Assembly: GCA_004794655.1 (NCBI GenBank)
Contig: SMMW01000584.1
Span: 6,330,001 to 6,394,000, forward strand
Origin: Marisa cornuarietis
Taxonomy: Eukaryota > Mollusca > Gastropoda > Architaenioglossa > Ampullariidae
Reading direction: 5' to 3'
DNA length: 64,000 nt
Part shown: positions 47,527 to 62,125 of the stretch, one piece after another
Layout of the letters: every line of letters starts with the position of its first letter
How positions within the stretch are numbered: the first letter of the stretch is position 1
Translations under genes and position numbers: made by a program
Notes under the pieces: generated by a model
What the model was told of the DNA's origin: nothing
Seen by the model: only the letters and a program-made list of their open reading frames with translations
Databases searched by the model: none

Positions 47527-50500
47527 ACGGAGTTACATTACATCTATATAATTCCGTGGTGTGTGTGTGTGTGTGTGTGTCGCGGGCGAAAGTGCGTGCG
47601 TCTATTATGACATATTAAAACAAATACAATATGGTTCATAAAAGGAAGAGGTAAAACAAAAACCAGGCAACAGCTATTCTAAACAAATGTCACTGATATT
47701 AAACAATGGGGGTTCTTTTCCTCCTCTCCTGTCCCCCGTCCGAAATACTCACAGCTCCATGTCTCATGCTTGATGTGACGCTTATTAAAGCTAGCTGAAG
47801 TTAGTAATCGTAAACATTCACAAGGAATTCCAACTCCAGTCACAGCCATCATATAAATGTCAGACAACTGAGAATGTCAAGGTCACTACACGAACCAGCC
47901 TAGATTTTATATTTGTTTGTGTCAGGAGGTGCGGGTTAGGGGAGTGTTTACACATGTATGTGAAATGTGGCTCTGTCTTCAGTCAGCGTTAATTGTCAGT
48001 TTGTCCAAAATGAAAAAGCCCCGTGTAAACACTGCAAATTTTTTCTTAGTGAACAACTCAATGAAGGCCTGTCCTCAGTGAAAACAACGTTGGCATCTTG
48101 TCTTGATCGCACAATCCTGAAACTCTATCCTTACTGTACACAACACTGAGAACCCTCCTGTCTCAATGAACACCGCTCTGAGTTCCAGTCCCCATTGAAT
48201 AGAACACTAAGATCCTGTCTCCATTAAATAAAGTTTCAATGTCGCTATCGAATACAAATAAAACTGAGTTACGATCCTCTACTAGTGCTTGAGGTCTTGT
48301 CTCTCACGACACTAACTTCTTTCGTTGACAGACATGATTGCTATTCCGGACTTCGCAGCTGGCGCCATGGAGAACTGGGGCCTCATCACCTACAGGGAGA
48401 CATCAATGCTGTACCAGCCTGGAGTGTCCAGCCTTCTGGACAAGCAGTGGGTCGCCGTAGTCGTCTCACATGAGCTGGTGCATCAGGTAACCGACGTTTT
48501 TTACCTGCGGCTTCATTCTCCCCTACCTACCCGCTTCATCCTTTCCGCTGTTTCATTCATTTGTACTAGTGTCGTCGTACATCCTCATCGAATCATTCAA
48601 AGTCTCCTCCTTTGATTCTAGTTTTTTTTTTTTTTTTGGTCCTCTCTGTCTACTTCTGAATCCTTCTGAAGATTTCAAGCGTTAAATGTCTTGCTAGATT
48701 TAATAGTTGGGCAGCATGACCTTAAAAAATGGCTTAAAGGGCTTACTTTCACTTGATACTTTGCTCCTCAGTAACTTGAAAATGCCAAAAGAGAAAAAAT
48801 CTCACTTGGACGATCGATGTAAATAGCTGTGAGACTAGGAGTGGCCATGCATGCTGTTATCATTGTGACCTTGCTCTGGCAGTGGTTCGGTGACCTTGTG
48901 ACCCCGTCCTGGTGGGACGACCTGTGGCTGAACGAGGGCTTTGCCAGCTATATGGAGTATGTTGGTGTCGACTTCGTTCATCCTGAGTGGAACATGGTAA
49001 GTGTGTGTTCTTGCGTCACATCCGTTGGCAACTTGGCAACTGCATGCTGTTTTTAAAACACGAATGGAAATCGTTTTATCAATTCTTAAAATTAAAAAAA
49101 AAACTCCTTAAAAACCAGGTAGGAACTTTGGTGTGCAGCCATATGTGCTAATACACCTCAAACATAGTCAACTAATCCAGTTGCTGCTTTTTTTCGTTAA
49201 ATTTGATGGCTGTACAAGATGGCCAATGTCTCAATAGTCTACAGTTTTTATAATAATGAATTGCAGCGCCAGGCCTGGATCACGTGACTGACAGGCTTAG
49301 TTTTTTTTTGGAGGGAATGGGGCTGGTGACGTGCTAACATCTAAATTCTAAATTCATGTAAAAAAGGCACGAGGGTTGTTACATTTATTATACAGTCAGT
49401 TTGGTTCTTGTTTGTGTACCTCAGTGATATTTAGTAATTGTAATTTAGAAATAAAATAATTACTATAATCATTATTAAGAAGGTAGTTATGGAGGTTGCT
49501 AAGATTTCGAACGCGAAATGAAGTGAAAAGTAAGGTAGATATGAGATTAATCAGCCAGCGTGTTAATATGCGTGCAATCTTCTCAGTATGACCAGTTCGT
49601 CATTTGGGACCTGCACGACGTCTTTAGTTTTGATGGCCTGCTTTCGTCACATCCGGTATACGTACCTGTCTTTCATCCGAATGAAATCAACGAGATCTTC
49701 GACAAGGTGTCCTACGGAAAGGTAAAAAAAGTAGAGAAGTGTCACCATAAGTCTCCTTTAAATGGTACAGTGGCTTTCAAACTCGCAATAAAAGCTTTGT
49801 CACAACAGGCAGCCTTTGTATGAAAAGACACTTCTGTGTTACAATGAATTGAAACAGCAATGTGTTTCAACGGTCTCGACATGGTGCCACCATCATTCAC
49901 ATAAAACAGCGATGTGTTTTCGATGATTTCGACAGGGTGCCTCCATCATCCGCATGATGAAACACTTTCTCGGGGAGATGACGTTCAAGAAGGGCCTGAC
50001 GGTAAGACTGAAAAGCTAGTTTGTCCCTTTTCCTCAGCGTGATTTATATAACATATGTGGATTCCGTGAGGGATGCTGAGGTTAACCTGTTGATATGACC
50101 GAAAGTATTTCAAATACGTCTAGGTGCGGGAGGCTGTTTGTTAACATTTATCTACGGACCTCAACTCCCGATATTGCCTACTATCGATGCATGTGGATCT
50201 GGCCGCCCTCCTCCACACCTTAACCCTTAACGTTTCAGCGTCAGATCGGTTGATTCTGTAACAGTTCATTTTGAGGGTTTAAAGGGAAGGACGAAGGAAC
50301 ATTTTTGGTGCACTGGTCACGTGACCAACGGACAAGGCTGGGAACGGTGAAAAATAAGAGAGGCCGAATACGAGGTCGCGAAAGGCAGTTTCTCAAAATG
50401 TCAGCGTCGGAAAGGCGAGAGGCTGTGTGGGCAGGGTGGGGGGTAGGGTGGGTACCAGGGGAAGAGTCTGGACGGGGTAAGTAGGGTGGTGGATGCGGCT

Positions 50501-51832
50501 GACAGTGACACCTAGACGTATTTGTGCACTGCATGCAGTCGTCAGCCCGTCATCGTTCCCGAGGCTTACCTGTCCTCGGATCCATCCAGGCGACGGCGCT
50601 CTATGGTCTTGCCTGTCTCCCACTACCAGCTGTGACCATCCCTTGCCATATCGTCACACCGGGAACTGTCACCGAGAGGGGGAATGTGGTTGTTTTATTA
50701 TTATTATTATTAACAAGATGCCTGAATTTTTAAAAATCTAATATCAGAGAGCTTACTACTTTTGTGTGTAGCTGAACCTAGCTCAATATGAATTATTATT
50801 ATTACTGTTGTTAGTTTTCTAATTATTATTGTTGTATCATAAAGCCTTGTATTCTAGTAGCCTTTAATTTGCATAACAAGTAACAAGTATTTCTTGTCCA
50901 GCCTTCGAAAGTTGGGAAATTAAGGCTCAGTGCTTTTTTTCATTTTCGAGTTTTAGTTTTATTATTTTTTTTTTTTCACTATTGCTACATTTCTTTTCGT
51001 GCTGTGCCCCCCTTCCTCTCTCTCTCTCTTCTGTGGAACACCATCGAAGATTTGCCTCCATCAAATACTCCTTGTTTAAAAAAAGGGATCTTATAGATGA
51101 CCCTACTGTCTCATTTCCCAGAACTACCTCAAGGCCCGGTCTTATGACGCTGCCTTTCACGATGACCTCTGGGCGTCTATGACGTTGGTGAGTGTAGCTC
51201 ATTCTTCACACAAATAGACACCATTTACGGCCGTTTCTGCGCATGACGTCTCACTTTGTAACCAGAAGCTAAACATGCTGAGCCTGCCTGAGCAGACACA
51301 GAAATTCTCAAACAGAAACATCCATGTTGTGGCTAGTTATAAGCGCTACAGAACGGCTACAGCTGGACAACGGATTTTATTTCTTTGCTTCTTTGTTCAT
51401 TTCTTTATTTCTGTTTTCTGTCTTTGACCCAACTGGCACCGACAACGACCTGAAGCAAGCCCAGATCGACGGCAAGAGCCTCAACATTAAATCTATCATG
51501 GACACGTGGACATTGCAGATGAACTATCCGGTTGTGACCTTGACCCGTGAAGGACCCGATAATGTGAAGGTTACCCAAACACGCTACTTGCAAGACCCGG
51601 GTGCCAACGATCCAGGCAAATACGCATCTCCATTCGGGTACGTGCGTGTTGTTTGAATCTTTCATGAAATTGGAAGTACAAAAGAGGGAAGAGATGGAGG
51701 GAAACTTTGGGAGCGGGGGGCTTAAATTAAGGTCTGAAAAGATTGGGTGGCTTAGAAAATACCATACACGTACTCTACAATATCTCCTAGAAGTCTCCCT
51801 ACGATCTCTGAGAATCCGTTTCTATTTTCGAC

Positions 51833-51880
<48 letters not shown>

Positions 51881-52966
51881 AAGTTAATGTACTGTATACA
51901 AAATCACATATAAATCAATCCGTCCCTACATCATCCATACCACTGAAATTCATCTACACCAACATCCTGCCATTCACACATAGGCAAGAGAAGGTGAGGG
52001 AAGAAGGGGTGGAGGGGTGGGGCAGAGAGCTTAAGGTGAGGAGTGAGGCGCACTCACTGTCTTACGACAGGTACACGTGGGACATTCCACTCACCTTCAC
52101 CAGCAGCCGAGAGAGGAACTTCAACCAGACGGACGCCGACGTGCACTGGCTGTGGCGCACAAGCTCCATGAGTGAGTAGTGCGCACTGGTTCAGATTGTG
52201 TTAGTGAGTGACAGAAAAAGATATTCTTTCTTTCTTTTTTCTTTCTTTCTTTCTTTCTTTCACAGCTGTATGTGTGTGTGTGTGTGTGCTTGTGCGTGTG
52301 TGTTTTTTTCAATAGCTTATCAGAAAACGTATTCTAGGTGTGATACGCGCACTGGAACACCTGCCTCCCCCGAATGACCAAAATGGATGGATTATCGGCA
52401 ACGTGATGCAGTACGGGTACTACCGCGTCAACTACGACATCGGTAACTGGAACGCCCTCTGCCGTCAACTCAAAAATAACTATAAGGTAAACTCATGCAA
52501 TGCACACTCCGCATAAGCGCTTTTAGGACAGAAGGAGCTTTATAGAAGACTGTTTTCTGCGTTGGTATGTATCTTTCTCTTATTGAATAGCTCTGATTTT
52601 TTTTAAAAGCAAAACTTAAATCACATTTTAATGCTGATCGACAAGTTGTCTGATGGCAGACACATACTCTAAAATAATTAAGCTTTGTCACAGCGTGACC
52701 TCCTTTTCTGGTTTCACCGTCGGTGAAGACTGGTGGCATGTTTCTTTTGACTCACGAGAGTGGGTTTGCTTTTCAGCTCATTCCTGCAATCAATCGCGCC
52801 CAAATCATCAACGACGCCTGGAGCTTGGCAAGGTAAGAAGAAGGGGAGAGAGGTGGTATGAATGTTGAGTATACCTTCAGCGAGAAGAAAGGAATGAAAG
52901 AATAAAAGAGAGAAAATAATGAATCAAGAAGTGTGTGTGTGCGTGCTTGCGTGCGTGCGTGCGTGC

Positions 52967-53006
<40 letters not shown>

Positions 53007-56000
53007 CGTTGGGTAGCTAAATAGAAATGTGTATTACCTACAACTTCATGTAAGTGTTGCTAAATAACAACGCATGAAAAAAATGGTAATATTTAATTGT
53101 TCTTGTCTTTTTTTTAAACTTGTGACTGCTTTTAGAGCTTGCTGAATGTAGCAGGTACAGGTCGTTCTACTGTACAAAATATTTAGAAGGCCAGTAGTTT
53201 CAATATTTGGTCTGTAATGTTCCTCACCATAACTGCAAAAGATACAGCCACAAAGTAGGGTTATCACAAAGTATAGTACATGTACAAAAGTAACAAAAAA
53301 AAAAGTCAGTTTCAGTCAGTAGTAAGGTACTTCGCACACACCTTACGAAAACGAATTACTGAACTTGTCTTTTTCTTCACCTTTATTTGTCGGACTATGT
53401 TAGGATGAAACCAGCGCATAAAATCTTTTCTGTCGGTGCAGTGGATTCATTAGTGCAGTGGGGTGCTATTAAGTTTTCCTAATGACAAGCCTGTAAACAT
53501 CACTGTGTGCAGAAATTCCTAAGTTCAAGTTTGTAAAAATATATTCCACATTAACGTGTGCCCCAGCTTTCATTGGCCGAGGCGTTGATAATGTAAACTT
53601 CACCCAGTAGAGTCCTGATATAATTATGTGTTGTTGACTTCTTTATATCACAGTGATGTTTGTCGAGTTGTAAAACGGGAAAGAGGTTGTTCACCGACAT
53701 TTTGGGAACTAGTACCTTGCTCTAAGTTTACTCAGTCATTGAACAAAATATACACCTTACTAGATCTCTAAGAGATCCAAGCTCGCTGGTTCTATATGTA
53801 CATACGAAAACACACACACACACTATTGCAGGGGATGCTACCTTCCACTGGAGATAGCCCTTAAAACGGTGGAGTACCTGCACGAAGAGATGGATTACGT
53901 CCCTTGGAACGTGGCGAAGCAGGAGCTCATGTACGTGGACATGATGCTGTCACGTACAGCTCTCTATGGCGACTTTCAGGTAAAATCATTATATGATGGA
54001 CAATGCAGATAACAGGATCATATTATTTCGTTAAGATTACAGAAGGACATTACTGCAAGCACCCCAGCTTCACAATGTCAATCAACCGTGTACGGTGCAT
54101 AGATTAGAAAACGACATAAAGGGGAAGTGAAGTGGGTGGGGGAGGTTTTGGAAAGAATTACATCCTTGTCTTTTTAAAGGACACACACACACACACACAC
54201 GAGATTTTTTCCTCGACGATTTCAAGCTTGTTACGACTCTTTGCCTTTTCCACATGTCATTAGCACAGAGGAACAGTGATAACAGAGTGGGAGTCACACT
54301 CACAATCTAACAGAAGCAAGCTGACAAACTGACAAACCAAGAGCGTCATATGCATACATCCAAACATTTCGTACTGGCTATAACCGAGGCTTCAAGAACA
54401 CCAGGGGCCGTATATTGTTATGAAATGAGGTAAAACATTGCCCCTGGAGCAAAGTGGAGAAAACAAGGGCAGGCGTTTTTTTAACAAAATTTTATTTAAC
54501 AAACACAATATAAATACATAACATTACCCATTTCAAATCCATTTTCATTCCCAAGACACATTCATTAAGTATAGGAGGGGGGAAAAGAGTAGAAAAGAAA
54601 GATGTGGAGAGAGAGGGAAAGAAAGAACTAGTGAGAACATCTCAGCTTCCACTAACTGTGATTATATTAATAATTGTTGATATGGTTTCCACATTACTTC
54701 AAATAGGTCTAATTTATTATTTAAAAAACTATGGTATCTTTCAAGCGTTTTGTCCTCAAAGTTGCAAAGCGGTGTGCAGACCCTACCCCATCTTCCGCAA
54801 ACATTTCTTTGATACCTTACACCTTGGCATCTTAAATTCGCAACTGCTTTAAAACTACAACGGCAAGAGTAAAGCTCTGTTTGCGATGTCTGGACACCAC
54901 TGTATAAATACAAGTTGTCTTGTCCTTGAGTTCCCCATGTTAACCCTGGTCAACGAGTTACCCTCTGTTCCTACCTCCTGTCCCAGAAAGGCACGGCAGG
55001 CGGAAAACAACAAACTGCACAATACATATTTTTTTGCCAAGTGCCGAACACAATGCAGATTTGTAGGAGCGGCGAACTTTACAGCGCGAAAAAGTCTTTA
55101 CCGAGTCTCCTTCTGTGTTCACACCAGTTTTTTTGTTTTATTTATTTAATCAGCAGAATGTCCGCCGGTGATCGCGCTATGTCCGTAGAAAGTTTCCACG
55201 AAATTCCATTAGCTGCCTCGTGCAAAGTGATTACATCTGTAAGATGGCGAGGCCACCTGCTGAAGAGTTTCCCATAATCTTCAGGAACGATATCTGCATT
55301 ACTGTTAACGCTCGTGATCTTTTCTTGGCTTGTTGAATATAGTGTTGTGGAGTGATATCAAGCCATAGTCAGAGATTGTCTGTACAAGACGAACAATAAC
55401 AGCAACTATACTATAGGAACAGCTATTCCAACAATTCCTCCCTGCTGCCTGTCCTTTTTTCTTGGAATTAAACCTTCCATTTGGAAGCTCGTCACAGATC
55501 ATATATTCCCTTTTCAAGACCAGCTATATAATGTGCAGTTAAAGTAGCATGACATCTCATCCTTTGCCCATTTTTGTGCTTATAATCGTTTAGTTTAAAA
55601 AGTGCAAATACATTGAAGCAAAAACAAAAAGTTGAAGGGATGTATAAAATATGCATGAAAATGTTTTTGGTCAGGGCCGATTCCTAATCTGGTTTCGGTT
55701 TATCATGTTCAGAAGTTCATGCTGTCTAAAGTGCGAGGCCCTTTCAGTGCCCTAGGGATGAACAACACTGGGGCTACACATCTGGAAGCGTAAGTATGCA
55801 TCTGCAGTTTGTATATATGTAGGCCTACCTGTTTTTGTACAATGTCACGAATTTGTGTCGATTGTTATAAATATATTTATTGGACAACAAAGCAGGATTA
55901 TGCTAAGTTTATTAAAGACTATAGACACTATAGCAGGATATTAAAACTTTTAAAAAGTAAAATTACTCGTCTTCGTTGCTTGTTTTGACAAGGTGAAGGT

Positions 56001-59000
56001 GAAGATGTGGTGTGTAGAACTAACATAGGGAAGAATTGTAGGCGTTACTGTTATTTCTATAAAGACCACTCTTGTATGTTTGTAATATATTTATGTCCAT
56101 AGTCGACTTATAGAAGCCGAAATAGCTCAGTTGGGAGAGCGTTAGACTGAAGATCTAAAGGTCCCTGGTTCGATCCCGGGTTTCGGCACACGGGCCAAAA
56201 AATTTTTAGTTTTAGGAAAATCTGTATCTTTGTCATTGATCAAGCTCGTCATTACTACATAACAATCTTTCGCTGCACTATCAGAGTTCAAAATTTGGTG
56301 GTACTACTTATACTGCTTATTAAGTTAGTAACAGTGGAAATTCTGTGTTAAAAATAAAACTTCCACTGGACATGCCGAAACCCGGGATCGAACCAGGGAC
56401 CTTTAGATCTTCAGTTTAACGCTCTCCCAACTGAGCTATTTCCGCTACGCACAGCGGGAAATGAAAGTCCGTTTAATTCAGTCGATTGATCTAGTTGTCA
56501 TGGTTTCTGGGGTCGGTGGATGACAGTAGCATCTACCACAGCTAACCGGCGACACCTCCCGCAAGTATATTCAAAGGGATGGTCACAATATCGTGGACAT
56601 AATAATATATATACTAAAAGAAGGATTGCAAGAAAACCTCTAATGTGGCATCGACCATCGAATCTTTGACTACTGTACGATCTCTGTACAATTAATGTTA
56701 TGTACAGTCTGTATAACTTACAAGGGCAAATATCAAAATACGTAATGACCCAGTATTAGCAGCAGGAATAAATACTTAATAGTTTCCACGGTAATGGGGT
56801 CAAGAAAATATTTCTTCTTGAATAATGTACCACTATTGTCTTGAATAATGTGGGATGTGCAAAAGTATACATAATAATTACAATGGATGGACAATAACAT
56901 TTACATTAGATGAACTGGCTGCCACAAACGACTGCAACAGCTGAACTAATAGTCGGTTGAGCGCAAGCGAGGTAGATAAGGCTCAACACAAGAATAACTA
57001 TTGGAATGTGAGCAACAGTCATAGCAGGCCGCCTTATTGCATTGTGAATTTGTACAGGTACTCTTATACCATGTTAAAGTCGGTGTTCAAATATATAGAA
57101 TGCGTGTATGTGTGTGGATGTGTATGCATGTTGCTGGTTTATTATTTGTTTTTCGTTCTTTCCAAATTTTCAATGTGTACCAGATTTTTTGCCTTACTTC
57201 TTGCTGTCACTCTGTGAAAGAGAAATAAACAGTCTGGAAAAAAATATTTTTCAAATGAAAACAACCACTTTCATATCATGTTTATTTTTTGCTTCTTCTT
57301 TAACTAGATTTACACGCGCAGCGCTGGCATCGGAGGCTTGTTACTATGGAAACCAAGACTGTGTAGGAAACGCCACCGCCCTGTTTCGGGAGTGGATGAC
57401 ACAGCCGCAGACGAACCGGTATGACTTTTAATAAGTTTAATACTAAAGTTACTTTGAACCAGCCGGCTGGCAATGATATACAGCCCTCCTTCTGGCAAAA
57501 ATGATTAAATCAAAAATAAATATAATCTTTTCCCTCAAGTCTTATAGCAGGAGTTGACGTGCTTGTTGCAAAGCTTTTGTGGTAGATGTGAACAGACAAT
57601 ATTTGATTTCAAGTTCTTGATATTGGCTGGAAAAAAATAGAGTGCTGTCACTTTATTTGAGAGAGGGAGAGAGAGAATGAGGACATTTTGGGTTATTCGG
57701 ACGCTGAAAGTCTGCATTTCTCGTGGTTCTGAAAAACTGCTACTTTAGCACGAGAAAAGCAGACTTCAACGTCCGAATAATCCAAACTGTCGCTCATTCT
57801 CTCTCTCTCTCACTGTTTGGTTTTGACTGCTGCCATTGTTGTGAATGGTGCACTAGTGTGACGTAGTACACTGCTAACGGCGCTTCGTGGTCGCAGGTGG
57901 GAATCGCGTACTTTGCTCGCGGATAATTAATTAAAGGATAGGTTTTGGAGGCTGGAATTTTCAGGTTATGTTTATATCGCCTATATCTACCGATAACTGC
58001 AAAAAGCGGAAACCATTCATGTTGGTCTATTAACAGGTCAGGCGGGCAGCCTGAAAACCTCTAACTTCCATAACCGGCAGAACTTTGAATGGGGGAGGAC
58101 GTGACGTCATAGGCCGGTCTATGTTATTTTCTCAGAGGTTTGGGGTTAGGGTTTGGGGTAGGGTTAGGGTTAGGTTTAGGTTTAGTTTATTAGGTACATT
58201 TGGGCAGTTGAGTGGAGCGAGCAGACGACAAATGCCGCGAGCCATTTCTGTTATGGCGTCGCGTCCTCCCCCATATCAAAGCTGTACCCCATAACCTTGT
58301 CACAGTATTCACATGGCTCACTTTCCTCCTGTCTTAACAATATTCACACGGCTCATTTCCCTCCTATCGTCACAGCATTCATATAGCTTAAGTGGACCAA
58401 CTGATGGAAGGTGGTGATCTTGTGGAACGTTCATAAGCTACCTCTCTAGTTCAGACAAAAGGGGAGGGAATTCACTAAGACGCCTGTCTAAAGTCGGGTT
58501 TGCGCCAATGGCACACTTCACGAGGCTAAGGCCCCGCTGGTGATTGTACATGCATTATTAAAGATGGCGCGCGCAAAGCCGGTGGTGGTTGCGGAGAGAG
58601 GTGGGGTGTGTGTCGTTCTCCCTTTTTCTCTCTCCCCCACCCTTCCCGCTCTTTCCGTCGTTAGAGGTTAGTCGGAAACTTGGGGATCAGTTTCAGAGCT
58701 GTCAAAGAGGAGACTGGAGCTGGGCGGGGAGATGAAAGATTGGAAACAGAGGAGGTGGACAAAAGGGGTTAACGGACGTCTCGGTGTTTAAGGGTAAGCA
58801 GCAGACGACCAAAGATGCAGACAAGACCGAGGAAGGGTGTGTGGTAGTGGAGGCTGAGCAGCGAAATATGCTTAACTTGAGCCACCGGTGGGCGAGACCT
58901 AGCACGACAGCAACCGGAAGTTGAAGAGCGTCACAAGGATTGCAGCAGTAACGCCTAACTCAGTCAGGTCCAGGAGAGAGCTCGGCGCTTGAGATAAGGC

Positions 59001-62000
59001 GTGCTACCCATCTCTGCACTCATACCAAACCCAGAGAGCTAGGCGCTAGAATATACAGAACTCAGACTTCCTTAGAACCAGAGTAAGTCGTATTGAGTAG
59101 GTGTATCAGTCATGACAGGGATGACGTTTTCGATCGTGAACCGAACCGTCCTCGCTTTCTTCAAAGCTATAACAATACTCATCAGCTAAGGGTATGTTTT
59201 ATAGCCACCCAGGAAGTTGTAACTACATTTGATCCGACACGATGACGACATGGTTGGTGTAGAACGCAAACTTTTGTGTCGTAGCCAAAACTAACTTGCT
59301 GTTTGGTTACCCATGGGGTTTTAAATTGGCTTCGATTTTGACTGCATTCTGCGATGTGTGCCAGTAATCCCGCGATCCTTTATGTGTTTGCCTTTCTTTC
59401 TGTTTCTGAGTAACTCCACGAAAATATATTTCTAATGGACTGCTGACTCATGTGAAGGTCATGCGATGCAGCAAGACCCAGCGATATACCTCGCACTTCC
59501 GTTTTAGCTGATTTGCCTCACGCTGTTTTAAATCAGCCTAAATACACTTAATTTTTTACCATTGATATTGCCCTCGATAAATTTATGCTTATAAATTTCA
59601 CACATCGATGTGTTAAAGGCAGGTTCGCTATTGCACATCCACACGTCATTGGTGAAGTGCACGTGGTCTCTAGCCAGTAGACTGACTTACTGAGACCTGA
59701 TGAGCAGAAAAGCGGGTGGACCCTGTGAGTTCACCGTGCATAATTCCTGGCGTGCGTCTGTGCGAGTATAGGGACGTGTTGTTTTCGTGCTACCTCTCAC
59801 CTCTCTAGTCTGTTGTCGGCAGCGATTTTTTCTATGACTATCAACGGCGCCTGTTGCAGCATAGACCCAAGTTTAAAGACCACTGTGTACTGCACGGCCA
59901 TCCGCGAAGGTGGGCTGGCTGAGTGGGACTTCGCTTACGATCAGTACAAGACTGCGACAGTAGCCGCGGAGAAGACGAGGCTCCTGAGGGCGTTATCCTG
60001 TTCCACACACGTCTGGATACTGAGCAGGTAAAAGCCACCCCCATAGGTCCCTGCATAGGGGACGCTTCTAGCTTGCATTCTACAAGTAGACAGATAGCAG
60101 TACCGACAGACAGCAATGCCGTTATCATCATCACCCCTAGCATCAACAATGTAGTCACCACCTGGCCACTCAGAAGCACTATGGTCGCTGTTACCAACTT
60201 TATTGCAAAAAAAAACAAACAAAAAAAAACAACAAAACAAAACAAAAACAAAAACAAAAAACTTTATTGATGTCACCATTACCATTTTTGCCTCCGTGCA
60301 TCTCTTATCTTCAAGTATCATTACCTGCTGGTCTTTGTGTACAGTTAACGGACAGCTCCGCTCTTATGGAAAGGAATAAATAAATGAAAGAAGAATAACT
60401 TGGTTCCATTCGCCACTCTGCTGAGTTTGTTTGTTGGCTTGTTGGTTGGTTGGGGTCTTTTTTTTTTTTTTTTTTTGCTATACGCCTATAAGGAGTACCC
60501 GCTCTTCTTCCATTTGAAGTTCGAGAAAATACGAGAAAAAAATTGCAGCGACACGGAGGACAGGCGAAAATTGATGTCCTCTCACTCAGATTTCCGCCCC
60601 TAATTTACTAGAGGAAAAGCCATTTTCAAAAACGAATTTATTCCGGCTTTGAATAAATGACCAATTTCCACTGATCAAAGATTGCACCTCGGGCAGCATG
60701 GTTTTCCTGAACTAGGAAGGCTGAAATGCTGAATGTGCTGGAGTGAAAGATTTGCTCACTCACGCGAACCTGCAGGAGATGTGGTTTCTGCGATCATTCG
60801 TAGGCCCTTTCCGTGCAGTTTCCTTACAGACTTTTTGGTGAAGAAAATATGAACACATCACTGCAAAAACAAAAACAAAAAAAAAATACGGTGAACGATA
60901 TACCCTAACAAACAACTGTGTTTCAATCATTAAAAAAAGAAAAATAAAAATCTTTTGTCTTCTGTCATCATTGTCTGTCCCGTTTTGTCGTCATCCTTTC
61001 ATCCTCAGTCGACTGCCATCCAAATAATCAAGCTGCTTACATCGCATCTGCTTTCATGTCAATAGTGGAAGAATTCAAAATAAACGCCCTTGCAGCAGTG
61101 TAGAAATAAAGACTTATTCTACTTACCGACATTAATATGGCCATTTTGCTACTTTCCAAGAATTTTGCATGATATTTTCCAATCCCAATTGCTTCCTCTC
61201 ACTAGTTTTTAATTTTTTTTATATCAAGTTTTCTCAATTTTTTAAAAAGAAAAATGGTGAACTACACCGGACATACAATTCGCTGACCTTCGCCCTGGTC
61301 TTGCAGGTTTCTAAAGCTGTCGTTGGTCTCCTCAGAGATTCGTAAGCAAGACGCCCTCAGGATTATCCAAAGCGTCTCTGAAAACGAGATTGGGAGGAGT
61401 CTTGCGTGGGACTTCTTCAGGGCCAACTGGCCAACGTTATACAAGGAGTAAGTATGTTAATGCTATGTTTATGGTCGTGGCCTACGATATATATGGAGTA
61501 AGTTTGTCAGCACAATGTTTAGAGCTCTGTGAGCTGCGAAAGACTTAGGCTTTCAAAGTGTAGGCTACGTTTGGGTCTCCCACCGATAAGAACAGAAGTG
61601 CAAGGCTCGCAAAGGCCTTTTCTCATTATGTTCTCCAAAAAATAATATTGAAAAGTACCTGAACGGACTAAATACTAGTGTTACGGCTCGTAATGTCAAG
61701 GGTGATGGCATGATGAGAAATGAATAAATAGCTACTTCCCTGTAAGATAACAGTTCAAATAACTTCTACTCAGAAGTGGAAAACATCATTTTTTAAGCCC
61801 AGAAAGAAACATTAACTTCTAGAAGGCTATTTCGCAACCAGCCCAACCTCCGCATGCATTACATGTCGCCAATAAATATGAGCTCAAGTTCTAAACAATC
61901 GATAGGAGTGCTTGGGCGACCTGGTACACGCGCTCTTTGACAATAGGAGAAAAACTGTGCCACCATTTTAAGCATTCAATCTAAAGCATTCAACAGTGCT

Positions 62001-62066
62001 CAAACGTTCTTTCCCTTCTTCACTGCGAAACAAGCGCATCTTTTCTTCTTTCATTCTCTCTCTCTT

Positions 62067-62125
<59 letters not shown>

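Noticed and set aside
51324..51455. Upstream extension of aminopeptidase exon 11
   Set aside because: The frame is open but reads a Phe/Leu-rich pyrimidine tract; the first AG after that tract (51455) fits the family alignment.
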